From: JAJFKX01 sp965230265
GTDB taxonomy: Bacteria; Pseudomonadota; Gammaproteobacteria; Xanthomonadales; Wenzhouxiangellaceae
Assembly: GCA_965230265.1 (NCBI GenBank)
Contig: OZ245999.1
Coordinates: 3,348,001-3,412,000 of the forward strand
Direction of reading: 5' to 3'
Length of the DNA: 64,000 nucleotides
The translations under genes were made by a program, and so were the position numbers. The notes beneath the pieces were generated by a model. It did not search any database, was not told the origin of the DNA, and saw only the letters and a program-made list of their open reading frames with translations. Shown here in pieces: positions 46,201 to 53,965 of the stretch. Position 1 is the stretch's first letter. Each line of letters starts with the position of its first letter.

Positions 46201-49200
46201 TCAATACGGATCAATTGACCTTAGGCTCAGGTGCAGCTCTGGAGTTTACTGCGAATTCTGTCAGTCGCTCTACCGGTGGCAATTTTAATGCCGTTTATTC
46301 TGCCGTCGATGCTGACGTAGCCACGTTAGCTGGTGAACTGATTATCAACCTCAATTTTGTACCGGAAGGTCCAGTGACCTTTGAAATGGTCAATACCACA
46401 TCGCCTACAGGAATAACCGGTACATTTGATAGTGTTACGGTCAATAATCTGCCGCCTGGACAAACGGTTGCCCAGAGTGTTCAAACCGATGGTGGCGGTA
46501 ACCAGCAATTGGTCGTTGATCTGCTTGGCACGCCTGAACTGCCTAACTGGATTAACCCGAATACGGGTGCGGCTTCTGGAGACTGGTTTGACGCAGCCAA
46601 CTGGGAGTTCAATGCAGTACCCGTAGTCAGCACACCTGCCACTATTGCCAATGGCGGTGAGGCATTGCTAGACAGTGTTACAGCGCCAGGACCGGCAATT
46701 GCCAGAGATGTGATTGTTGGTGAAGAAGGCAATGCTGGATTGCTAACCAGCAACGGTGTCGATATCAATCCTGCATTCAGTTTCCTGGTTGCCCGGGTTG
46801 AGCCCCTGAACCCCGCTGAGCAAACGGCCACTGGCACTGTGGTTATTAATGATGCCACCATCACTGTACCACCCGATGATGCACCCAGCACACCAGACCT
46901 GGAACAACGCGGAATCATTGCCGTTGGTTTTGCTCAAGGCAGCGGTACGGCCGAGGCTAGCATGGAAGTTAACAATGGCAACCTGATCGCAGGCGATGAC
47001 ATTATCATTGGTGGTGCATTACCGATTGCGGTTGATACGACGCCAACTGCCAATGCGGACTTTACGTTTAATGGTGGCGGTATTGGCATCAGTACGATTA
47101 ATGCAGGTGATGGTGATGAAACCGTATTTATCGCCTTTGCGCAAGATGCGAACACCGGCCCTGGCGCACAACCGACCGCGAATGCTACAGCGAATATCAA
47201 CAATGCCTCTATCATCGGTGATATTGAAGTGGCTGCATCGGACGCATTTACTGACGATGCCATCAGCATCGCCACAGCCAACTCCGTCATCTTGTCCAAT
47301 CTGTTTGTCACTGGTGATCTGGACATTGCCATCGCCGATGCATTTGACCCGAACAACAGTGCCACATCCATGGCCAATGTCACTATCACCGATGTCACCT
47401 TCGGGCCGGACAGCGGGATTATGGATATTGGTGAAGCGGATGCCGGTGATCCCGGTGCGGTGGCCAACTCGACATCCACCACTGTCTGGACACGCGTAAC
47501 TTATGTTGATACCGAGGAAGATTTTGAGTTCGGCTTTGCCGATGCCAGTGACCCGGATGCCGTGGCTACCGTCATGAACACCAGCACGATCAATGACTCC
47601 ACACTGAATATTGAGGAGTTTGAAATCGCCGATATGGATGCTCAGGACAATGCTATTGCGACCAGCACTACTGTTGTTAATGTGGCTCAAAACACGGTGA
47701 TCAATGGGGAGGAGTTGACGGTAGCCTCAGCCGATTCCATTGACGATACGGCTCAAGCCACTGCCGATGCCACTTTAAATGTCACAGACTCAGTGATCAC
47801 CATGTCAATCGGTACCATTATCGGTGAATTGGACGGCGGTAGTACCAATGCAGCCACCTCGATTACTGCTGCCATGAATATGGTCAACTCAAGCCTGACC
47901 ACCGATATGCTGCTGATGGATCCGCCGGCACCAGCAGTAACCGCAGGCACGGTTGATGCCAGTCTAAGCCTGAACCCCAGTTTTATCAGCGCCAATACAT
48001 TCGATGCCAGTGCCAACAGCAGTATTTTGTTTGGTATCGAAGGGTTGACCAGAGTCAGTTTGGGTACAGTGGGCAATGCGGATACTTATGCGGCGATAGA
48101 CATTACAGACGGTTTGATTGAGAGTGAGATTACAGCCGAATTCGATCCTGCATTCGGACCACCGCCTGGCACGCATATGTTTGATCTAATCGTCTCCGGC
48201 AATAGCACCGCACTGGATGATTTTGCTGGCACCACCATGGTCAATAACCTGCCTACCGGTTTCAGCATCGATTCATTTGGCGTAGTGGAAGACGGCGGGG
48301 TGGATATCCTGCGGCTGCAGATCAGCGGTGCAGCACCGGTTGACCTGGCGGTCACCAAAACCGATGGTGTCACCATGGCGACCCAGGGCGATATGCTGAC
48401 CTATACCATCGTAGTTACCAATAACGGCGCCAACACGGCGATTGATGCCACCGTCACCGATATGATTCCTGCAGGACTGATCAATGCTAGCTGGACCTGT
48501 GTGCCATCTGCCGGCGGCAGTTGTACTGCCGGCCCGGTGAACGGCGATATCATGGATACCATTACGCTGGATTCTCTGGCCACTGCCACCTATACACTGG
48601 TGGCAACCGTGGATGCCGGCGTGCTGGGCAGTATCGATAACACGGCTACCGCAACCATTGATGGTGATGCCAATACCGCCAACAACAGTGCCACCGACAG
48701 CACACAGATATTTGCAATACCTGCTGTGCTCAGCGGTACCAAGACGGTGGATGGTGATTTGGTCCCGGGTGGTAACCTGACCTATACCATCACCATCACC
48801 AATGCCGGTCCTGGTGACCAGCCGGATGATCCGGGTTCTGATGAATTCACCGACGCATTGCCGGACGGGCTGTTTCTAACCGGCGCATCCGCCGACAGCG
48901 GAATAGTCAACGCCGATACCGCCAACAATACCGTCACCTGGAATGGTGGGATTGTCGCCGGTGGTACGGTGGTGATTACCATTAATGCAACGCTCAGCAT
49001 TACGGCTTCGGGCGAAATCAGCAACCAGGGTCTGATACAGTTTGATTCGGACGGTGACGGCGTCAACGACACCACGGTGCCGACGGACGATCCGAACTCA
49101 CCGGAAGCGGATGACCCAACACGGTTTATCGTATCGATAGCGGTGCCGGCGCTGCAGAATACGGCATTGCTGATTTTGATACTGTTGTTGCTGGCTGTTG

Positions 49201-49229
49201 GTATGCGGTGTTATAGAAGCTTGTCCTAA
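43242..49229 (+). CDS. Giant repeat protein with DUF7933-like and DUF11 domains and a C-terminal anchor
   Basis: A 1995-aa surface protein. A signal peptide (to about AFAQP) is followed by five tandem domains of about 120 residues. Each starts FSKSF/FTKAF, contains LTFTIDN, DNLPAGL, TCTGGT and LQNN-GDLTSSLGNSG, and matches the DUF7933/DUF11-like bacterial surface repeats. A long middle part has two NW-x-DWFDAANW-type openers and many IGVANG-G-A-G units. Near the C-terminus are two DUF11 domains (VDLAVTKTDG, LTYTIVVTNNG). The end, SIAVPALQNTALLILILLLLAVGMR, resembles an IPTL-CTERM tail. AGGGA supports the ATG at 43242; one at 43278 is possible. Confidence 0.85.
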   Translation: MSCSNTLQMAGAMFTKLFSSQAIIRLSAIGLLMILLGLAPLTAFAQPVFTKSFSGDVINVGDTTTLTFVVDNSDALVEANTIEFTDNFPIGLQQADPDNFMNGCGGGSIRDTGFITIFTFLDAGEMCTVSIDLVGVSSGLQNNVTEDLTSSQGNSGPAIDSIVVADAGAPLFSKNFAAPVIEIDEVTTLTFTIDNTANIAAANSLAFMDVLPAGLEVAVPSNIANTCGGSVTDTATSIDLSTGSVGAGATCTVSVDVVGVSPGIQNNTSGDLTSTAGSSGPALASVGVIDIPAPLFSKSFAVASLGVGSTTALTFTIDNISMASDATALDFTDTLPAGLVVATPANTGTTCTGGTITAVDGAGSVSYTGGSVASITSCEVSVDVEAIAAGLQNNITGDLTSSLGNSGTASALLSVGEAGTPIFTKAFGTDPLGENETTMLTFTIDNTANVGAANALDFTDNLPAGLVVTVAGAGNTTCAGSTLTLVDGSPVISLTGGTVAGGAVCVVNVIVMGTMPGMLTNISGDLTSSLGNSGPAVASVTVLAAPLFSKAFVADSLSVGGVTELRFLIDNTAGTMLADNLDFTDNLPAGLIMATPANPATTCTGGTLTAVDGAASLTYTGGSVAAGEFCVITVDVEASALGMQNNVSGDLTSTLGNSGPATDNLDVIVGLEWNVAGPADWFGPTNWLPNLVPNMGLTANINNGGIANVSPGSDSPAAQNLNIGIDGGTGTMTLESNDSDSAPRIELDAAVNIGVTFTGAATSTGLLQFGDRSSGAFSTQANGPFRLGVSMADGDANGTFIYPDSFFSSGSQFNAVQIGVADSNGSANGLFTGDSNTSGIEAQNGPLQIGVANGSGNATGEMSGIDTQDFSTADIGVANGMGTAIGLLNTGFRFEGAPNNANRGPANVGVSNGPGSATGTVMQQLNVFGSITNELWTELNVGIANGTGPASGTLLNSNGINIPVINVGLNPGGGTADGRILVDHGLINTDQLTLGSGAALEFTANSVSRSTGGNFNAVYSAVDADVATLAGELIINLNFVPEGPVTFEMVNTTSPTGITGTFDSVTVNNLPPGQTVAQSVQTDGGGNQQLVVDLLGTPELPNWINPNTGAASGDWFDAANWEFNAVPVVSTPATIANGGEALLDSVTAPGPAIARDVIVGEEGNAGLLTSNGVDINPAFSFLVARVEPLNPAEQTATGTVVINDATITVPPDDAPSTPDLEQRGIIAVGFAQGSGTAEASMEVNNGNLIAGDDIIIGGALPIAVDTTPTANADFTFNGGGIGISTINAGDGDETVFIAFAQDANTGPGAQPTANATANINNASIIGDIEVAASDAFTDDAISIATANSVILSNLFVTGDLDIAIADAFDPNNSATSMANVTITDVTFGPDSGIMDIGEADAGDPGAVANSTSTTVWTRVTYVDTEEDFEFGFADASDPDAVATVMNTSTINDSTLNIEEFEIADMDAQDNAIATSTTVVNVAQNTVINGEELTVASADSIDDTAQATADATLNVTDSVITMSIGTIIGELDGGSTNAATSITAAMNMVNSSLTTDMLLMDPPAPAVTAGTVDASLSLNPSFISANTFDASANSSILFGIEGLTRVSLGTVGNADTYAAIDITDGLIESEITAEFDPAFGPPPGTHMFDLIVSGNSTALDDFAGTTMVNNLPTGFSIDSFGVVEDGGVDILRLQISGAAPVDLAVTKTDGVTMATQGDMLTYTIVVTNNGANTAIDATVTDMIPAGLINASWTCVPSAGGSCTAGPVNGDIMDTITLDSLATATYTLVATVDAGVLGSIDNTATATIDGDANTANNSATDSTQIFAIPAVLSGTKTVDGDLVPGGNLTYTITITNAGPGDQPDDPGSDEFTDALPDGLFLTGASADSGIVNADTANNTVTWNGGIVAGGTVVITINATLSITASGEISNQGLIQFDSDGDGVNDTTVPTDDPNSPEADDPTRFIVSIAVPALQNTALLILILLLLAVGMRCYRSLS

Positions 49230-49348
49230 AACAGTTCTTGCTAAGGTCGCGCTAGCCGTGGCCTTATGAGCATACCTAAGTAAGATCTGATGTGTGGGTT
49301 TTCTTTGGCCTGACTCGCAGGTATGTCCGCCTCTGCAATAGCTGTAAA

Positions 49349-49972
49349 TTACTCGTCCTGGCTGGCATGCGGATGCGCACGCCCCCGGCGCCAGCTTTGA
49401 CGGACTTCACGATAACGATCGAACTGCTCCAGAGTTAGCAGATCCTCGGCAAATACTTCACTGTCATCAACCAGTTGTTTCAACGCAGCTGTTAATTGTT
49501 CCTGATTGATTTCACCTTTGGCTGCCCGTGCTTCAAACTGGCGTCGAATACGGCCTTCAAGAATCAATTGTTCAGTCAGTTTGGTTAGCAATGTCTGGTC
49601 TTCTCCGACAACAAACTTCAACTCTTCGAACATACGTTGGCCAGTGACTTCAGGGTTTTGCTGGCGTACATCGCGGGCACGCTGTTCGATTAACCGCCGG
49701 GCATTAGTGATAGTAGTGGCTGGGTCGGTGTTACGGGTAGTGATTGTCGGTTGCCCAGCGGTTTCTATGCTTGGCTGTGCAGGTGAAGACTGGTTGGCTG
49801 TTTGGTTGACGGCCTCGGTTGGTGGTGATGATGGTGTAATAAGCTGGTTGATCTGCAGCTGCTGCCAGGCAATTACCGCGATTAAAAGCCCAAGAAATAC
49901 CCACAACACCCAAGGCAGTTTTGTCCGTGATCCTGATTTGCCACTGGTGGCTGATTGCTCTGTATCATTCAT
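49349..49972 (-). CDS. Hypothetical single-pass membrane protein
   Basis: A 207-aa protein with a transmembrane helix at about residues 19-38 (LPWVLWVFLGLLIAVIAW), a Ser/Thr/Gln-rich linker and a periplasmic helical region with many charged residues (LIEQRARDVRQQ, QLVDDSEVFAEDLL). No family is recognised. The ATG at 49972 is used; another at 50020 would add 16 residues and neither has a clear ribosome-binding site. It converges with the giant gene and is downstream of the SRPBCC pair. Confidence 0.6.
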   Translation of the reverse strand: MNDTEQSATSGKSGSRTKLPWVLWVFLGLLIAVIAWQQLQINQLITPSSPPTEAVNQTANQSSPAQPSIETAGQPTITTRNTDPATTITNARRLIEQRARDVRQQNPEVTGQRMFEELKFVVGEDQTLLTKLTEQLILEGRIRRQFEARAAKGEINQEQLTAALKQLVDDSEVFAEDLLTLEQFDRYREVRQSWRRGRAHPHASQDE

Positions 49973-50050
49973 TGTCTGTTGGTCTATCGGGTTTAGATCA
50001 TTATTCTCCCAATTTATCACATGCTGATGTTCAGCAGTTCCTGGAACAGA

Positions 50051-50596
50051 CTAATGGTTTGTTTCGGTGAGATGGTCTTCGGGTATTCCCTGTTGTGGTC
50101 CTGCCTCGGGGCCAAATTTTTTCACGTAGTACTGGAATTTTTTCTGCAACAGGTTCATGGCAAACTTCGTTGCCGATGCCCCCTCCAGAATTAAATCCAT
50201 ATTCTCAAAACACATTTCCCAGCCGGCCGCACTGCGTGCCCCCATGGATGCGTCTTCAAAGCTTTCCGAGAAAATCAGTCGGCAGCCATCGCCTTCGGGT
50301 ATCAACTGGCAGCGATAGAAATAATTGCCCCAGCGAAACTCCAGATTATGCGGTGGATCAGCGGCCAGCACCTCGCCACTGAGTTCATCATCAGAGAACC
50401 CTTCGCCTTCTCCATGCATGAAGGTAAATTTCAGTTTTCCTCCGGATTTCCATTCCCCCTGCACATCGCAGGGAAACCACTGTCGCAATAATTCTCTTTC
50501 AGTGAGCACGCGCCACACCTTCTCTGGCGGATGAGGCATGCTGCGCTCAAATGACAGTATGTAGCCTGTTCCGGTTTTATTGAACAATGCATCCAT
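50051..50596 (-). CDS. SRPBCC (AHSA1-like) protein
   Basis: A 181-aa ligand-binding-fold protein of the activator-of-Hsp90 type. The N-terminal strand and helix SFERSMPHPPEKVWRVLT and LLRQWFPCDVQ are typical, as is GWEMCFENMDLILEG. Members bind hydrophobic ligands. It starts 1 bp after the ArsR gene, a pairing seen widely, where the regulator controls the SRPBCC gene. Confidence 0.85.
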   Translation of the reverse strand: MDALFNKTGTGYILSFERSMPHPPEKVWRVLTERELLRQWFPCDVQGEWKSGGKLKFTFMHGEGEGFSDDELSGEVLAADPPHNLEFRWGNYFYRCQLIPEGDGCRLIFSESFEDASMGARSAAGWEMCFENMDLILEGASATKFAMNLLQKKFQYYVKKFGPEAGPQQGIPEDHLTETNH

Positions 50597-50597
50597 C

Positions 50598-50906
50598 TCA
50601 GTCCTCCATTAATTCGAGTGTCTGTTCCATCGCGTCCAAACGTGCTTCCCAAAATGCCCGATAGGGTGTCAGCCAGTCATCAATTTCACGAAGCCCCTCC
50701 GGGTTTAAGCGATACATGCGCCGCTGCGCATCCACCCGTACCGTGGCTATGCCGGCCTCGCGCAACAGTCGCAGGTGCTTGGAGACCGCCGGCTGACTCA
50801 TCTTCAAGCGTTTTACCAGGGAACCGACAGATTGCTCGCGCTTGCGAAGCGCATCGAGCAGGCACCGCCGAGTAGGATCGGCCAGAATTTCGAAAGGCGA
50901 CATCAT
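50598..50906 (-). CDS. ArsR-family transcriptional regulator
   Basis: A 102-aa winged-helix protein. It begins MSPFEILADPTRRCLLDALR and has the recognition region SLVKRLKMSQPAVSKHLRLL. There are no Cys pairs for metal sensing, as in the SRPBCC-linked subgroup. Two ATG codons lie at 50906 and 50903; the frame continues upstream across the predicted promoter and was not used. It probably represses its own operon through the palindrome at 50930-50949. Confidence 0.9.
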   Translation of the reverse strand: MMSPFEILADPTRRCLLDALRKREQSVGSLVKRLKMSQPAVSKHLRLLREAGIATVRVDAQRRMYRLNPEGLREIDDWLTPYRAFWEARLDAMEQTLELMED

Positions 50907-50912
50907 GCTTTT

Positions 50913-50949
50913 AATATAACTTTTAAGGCATATAACAGTCAAGTTATAT
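50913..50949 (-). promoter_or_regulatory. Promoter overlapped by an ATATAAC-N6-GTTATAT operator
   Basis: Minus strand: TTGACT (50937-50942), 18-bp spacer, TATATT (50913-50918). A perfect 7-6-7 inverted repeat ATATAAC-AGTCAA-GTTATAT (50930-50949) covers the -35 box, and a further ATATAAC copy at 50914-50920 covers the -10. This is the layout expected for self-repression by the ArsR protein. Confidence 0.6.
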
Positions 50950-51254
50950 AATAACGCCACAAAATTTAACCCGACAAACAGTGCCACTTATGCCCACAGC
51001 GAAAGACAAGCTTATGAGAAACAACAAGATTGCTCACCTAACCTGCTGGAAGACCAGGACACCACAATTTAGCGGCCAGCAATATCGCTATCGCCTAAAT
51101 TCGACAGGCTTTAGACAGGTTCTGATTGGAGCAAATTCAGGTCACCATAAAGCGAGTGTCTTCAGCTTAATGTATTGCGATATTGGTTAGTTGTGGCATA
51201 AAGTAACAAGCTATTTGTTACAAATAATATAAATAGCCACGAAATATTCATAAA
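50950..51254. other. Intergenic region before the two-component pair
   Basis: About 300 bp. A 69-codon plus-strand frame (50981-51190) has no family likeness and no ribosome-binding site, so no gene is called. The region should hold the promoter of the regulator at 51255; no strong box stands out. Confidence 0.45.
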
Positions 51255-51872
51255 ATGAAAATTCTACTGGGTGATGACCACAAATTATTCTCCGAAGGTT
51301 TTAGCGCTTTGTTACGCAGCGTCAGGCCGAATTTTGTTGTCACCAGCACTTACAGTGGTATTGATCTGCTGGAAAAAATTCAAACAACACCATTTGATTT
51401 GGTGCTGCTCGATTTGCGTATCCCTGGTATTGATGGATTTGGTATTTTAGAACAACTGCAAAGCTCTTCTAGCTTTATACCTATCGTGATTCTTACAGCT
51501 TCTGAAAACCCCCTGGATGCAGAGCGTGCCTGTCAGTTGGGCGCACGTGGGTTTATCTCTAAAAAGTGTTCGGGGCAACAAATTATTGCCATCATTGATC
51601 GAGTTATGCAAGGCGAGCTGGTTTTTCCAGATAGCCTTACAACAAGCCAGGTGGGCGGTAACGATAATTGGCAGCGGATGCATCAAGTGACGCCGCGCCA
51701 ACTTCAGGTTCTACGTTTAATACGAGCGGGCTTTTCCAACAAAGCCATAGCCGCACAATTATCTATCAGCGAAACCACGGTTAAAACCCACGTGGCAGCG
51801 GTTATTAAAGCTTTTGATGCAACCAATCGTTCTGAGGCCGTCAGTCGCGCTGAATTGCTCGGCTTGGATTGA
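51255..51872 (+). CDS. LuxR/NarL-type response regulator
   Basis: A 205-aa regulator. The receiver (residues 1 to about 118) has the acidic pair GDDH and acceptor Asp in VLLDLRIPGIDG, plus a late Lys in FISKKCSG. The C-terminal GerE helix-turn-helix contains TPRQLQVLRLIRAGFSNKAIA and ISETTVKTHVAAVIKAF. It starts a pair with the hybrid kinase 4 bp downstream. Confidence 0.92.
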   Translation: MKILLGDDHKLFSEGFSALLRSVRPNFVVTSTYSGIDLLEKIQTTPFDLVLLDLRIPGIDGFGILEQLQSSSSFIPIVILTASENPLDAERACQLGARGFISKKCSGQQIIAIIDRVMQGELVFPDSLTTSQVGGNDNWQRMHQVTPRQLQVLRLIRAGFSNKAIAAQLSISETTVKTHVAAVIKAFDATNRSEAVSRAELLGLD

Positions 51873-51876
51873 ATAC

Positions 51877-53631
51877 ATGCCACAGCAAAATGCCAGCTCA
51901 TATCAACAACTGATAGCTGCCGACAAAACACTGCTGATATACAAAAATATACCTGCAGTATTAATTTCTCATATGCTGGGTTGCCTGCCATTGGCATTTG
52001 TCGTTTGGAATGCCGCCAGCAAGCGCACCGTAATTATCTGGCTGGTGTTGTTATATCTATTGAGTATTATCCGGGCAGTACATCATTACAGGTTTCAACC
52101 GGACATAGCATCGCCGGTATTAATATCAGACTATCGCAGGCTGAGCCTGTTGTTTATAGCGCTGACCGGTGCTGTTTGGGGGTTGGCTGGCGTATGGTTT
52201 TTTGATCCAGATTCAGTTGCCACTTATTCGTTTTTGATCTTAACTTTGGTGTGCATGATCAGCGGCAGTATGAATTCGGTTTCGCCAATGCCGCCGGCAT
52301 ATATGTATTTTTCTGTGCTGGCCATGGGGCCAATCATTGTTATTACTTTGATACAGGGTACAAGTTTTTATACCTTAATGGGGATTGCAGCGTTTATTTA
52401 TTTGCTGATAACAGTCATTTTCAGCCGCAATCTTAGCCATGCCATTGATGACAGTCTGGCTTTTAAATACGCCAATGAGGAACTAGTAGAAAAATTACAG
52501 ATACAAACCAGTGCCGCTGAAAAAGCCAATTTGGATAAATCCCGTTTCCTGGCTGCGGCCAGCCACGATGTTCGTCAGCCCCTGCATGCTGCCAACCTGT
52601 TTGTTGATGCACTGGGAAATCAGTTTGATCGTGACGATCAGCAGCAAAACCTGCAGGGTGTACGTAAAAGTCTGGACTCATTGGGTGAGCTGTTTGATGC
52701 ATTGTTGAATATATCCAGAATTGACGCCAATATCACTCAAGTTAACAAGCAACACTTCAACCTCGATGTACTGGTTGCCGATGTTAAGGCATTATTTGCA
52801 CAAGATGCTGATGCTAAAGGCATTGTCTTGCAGCACCATCATTGCCAGCACGTGGTCTATACTGATCGGGCGCAGTTTAAGCAAATTCTTGTCAATCTAC
52901 TCAGCAATGCTGTGCGCTATACACGGCAAGGTAAGGTTGAGATTTTTTGTGATCAGCTTAGCGATGATGATTTACGATTACACGTCAAAGACACGGGAAT
53001 TGGTATAGCCAAAAGCGACTTGCAGCCTATCTTTGAAGAGTTTGTTCAGCTAAATAACCCAGAACGTGACCGTGACAAAGGCATGGGTCTAGGGCTGGCT
53101 ATTGCACAACGTTTGGCGGAGATGTTGCAATTGCCGCTGGGAGTAAATTCGATGCCGGATAAAGGCAGCGATTTTTATCTGTGCGTACCGCTTGGTGATC
53201 AGCACAAACAGGTGCTGCCGGAAAAAGCATTGCTATATGACAGCAAACATCTGGCTGGTTTGAGGGTACTGGTTGTCGATAATGAACCGCAAATCATTAC
53301 CGCAATGCAACGGCTGCTGGAAAACTGGCAGTGTCAGGTACTGACAGCCGAATCGACCGCACAGGCGTTGAAATTAGTTGAGTCCAATATTCAATTGGAT
53401 ATGCTCATCACTGATTACCGAATGCCTGGTGAGTTATCCGGTTTGCAATTGATTAAAACTATCCTGCAACAGCGGGGGAAAATACCATGTCTGCTGATCA
53501 GCGGTGATACCAGCCAGGATATCCTTATCAAAGCACAACGAGACAACGTGTTGCTATTGCACAAACCAGTCAAAGCCGTGCAGTTACATATGGCGATAAC
53601 TCAGGCTTTGAGCAAAGCCCGTGCTAAATAA
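51877..53631 (+). CDS. Hybrid sensor histidine kinase
   Basis: A 584-aa membrane kinase with about six transmembrane helices (residues 25-200) and no clear sensor domain. The dimerisation helix carries the phosphorylated His in AASHDVRQPLHAAN. The ATPase domain has ILVNLLSNAVRYTR, DTGIGIAKSDL and GLGLAIAQRL. A C-terminal receiver has LVVDNEP and the acceptor Asp in ITDYRMPG. The membrane part, not a periplasmic domain, may sense the signal. It presumably phosphorylates the preceding LuxR protein. The start at 51877 is supported by gene spacing. Confidence 0.9.
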   Translation: MPQQNASSYQQLIAADKTLLIYKNIPAVLISHMLGCLPLAFVVWNAASKRTVIIWLVLLYLLSIIRAVHHYRFQPDIASPVLISDYRRLSLLFIALTGAVWGLAGVWFFDPDSVATYSFLILTLVCMISGSMNSVSPMPPAYMYFSVLAMGPIIVITLIQGTSFYTLMGIAAFIYLLITVIFSRNLSHAIDDSLAFKYANEELVEKLQIQTSAAEKANLDKSRFLAAASHDVRQPLHAANLFVDALGNQFDRDDQQQNLQGVRKSLDSLGELFDALLNISRIDANITQVNKQHFNLDVLVADVKALFAQDADAKGIVLQHHHCQHVVYTDRAQFKQILVNLLSNAVRYTRQGKVEIFCDQLSDDDLRLHVKDTGIGIAKSDLQPIFEEFVQLNNPERDRDKGMGLGLAIAQRLAEMLQLPLGVNSMPDKGSDFYLCVPLGDQHKQVLPEKALLYDSKHLAGLRVLVVDNEPQIITAMQRLLENWQCQVLTAESTAQALKLVESNIQLDMLITDYRMPGELSGLQLIKTILQQRGKIPCLLISGDTSQDILIKAQRDNVLLLHKPVKAVQLHMAITQALSKARAK

Positions 53632-53965
53632 GCAGCTTTAACCATTAAGACCCTTTCAAAACATCATCATTTTGACCGATACCTAACCGGTTTTAAATAA
53701 TTTACCATTAAGCGTTTGGTATTACTCCGGTGCGAAGTTGCACCAACCGCTTGCGTATTGCTGCTGAATAACCAGCAAATGGACGAACCAGAACCAAAGC
53801 CGCGCAGGCTGACTGTTTTTCATGGATTGAATTGATCTGATCTTGAGTTGATCACTATCAGCATTTAAATGCTGCCTGCAAGCTTTTAGGAATGATCTAT
53901 CGGCACTATAAGGATAGTCCTATTTAAGTGCCCAAACGACAATAGATTAATCATCAGGAAACAAC
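53632..53965. other. Intergenic region between the kinase and the FG-GAP gene
   Basis: 334 bp with no coding frame of note. A small inverted repeat GGTGC-GAAGTT-GCACC lies near 53730 and TACC-ATTAAGCGTT-TGGTA just before it. They could be part of the promoter control of the FG-GAP gene, but support is weak. Confidence 0.35.

Noticed and set aside
46934..47482. Long minus-strand frames opposite the giant surface genes
   Set aside because: These are by-products of the Asn/Asp/Ala/Gly-rich repetitive coding on the plus strand; the plus frames have signal peptides and clear domains.
50981..51190. 69-codon plus-strand frame before the LuxR regulator
   Set aside because: Unusual composition, no ribosome-binding site and no family likeness; it also overlaps the upstream flank of the ArsR promoter.
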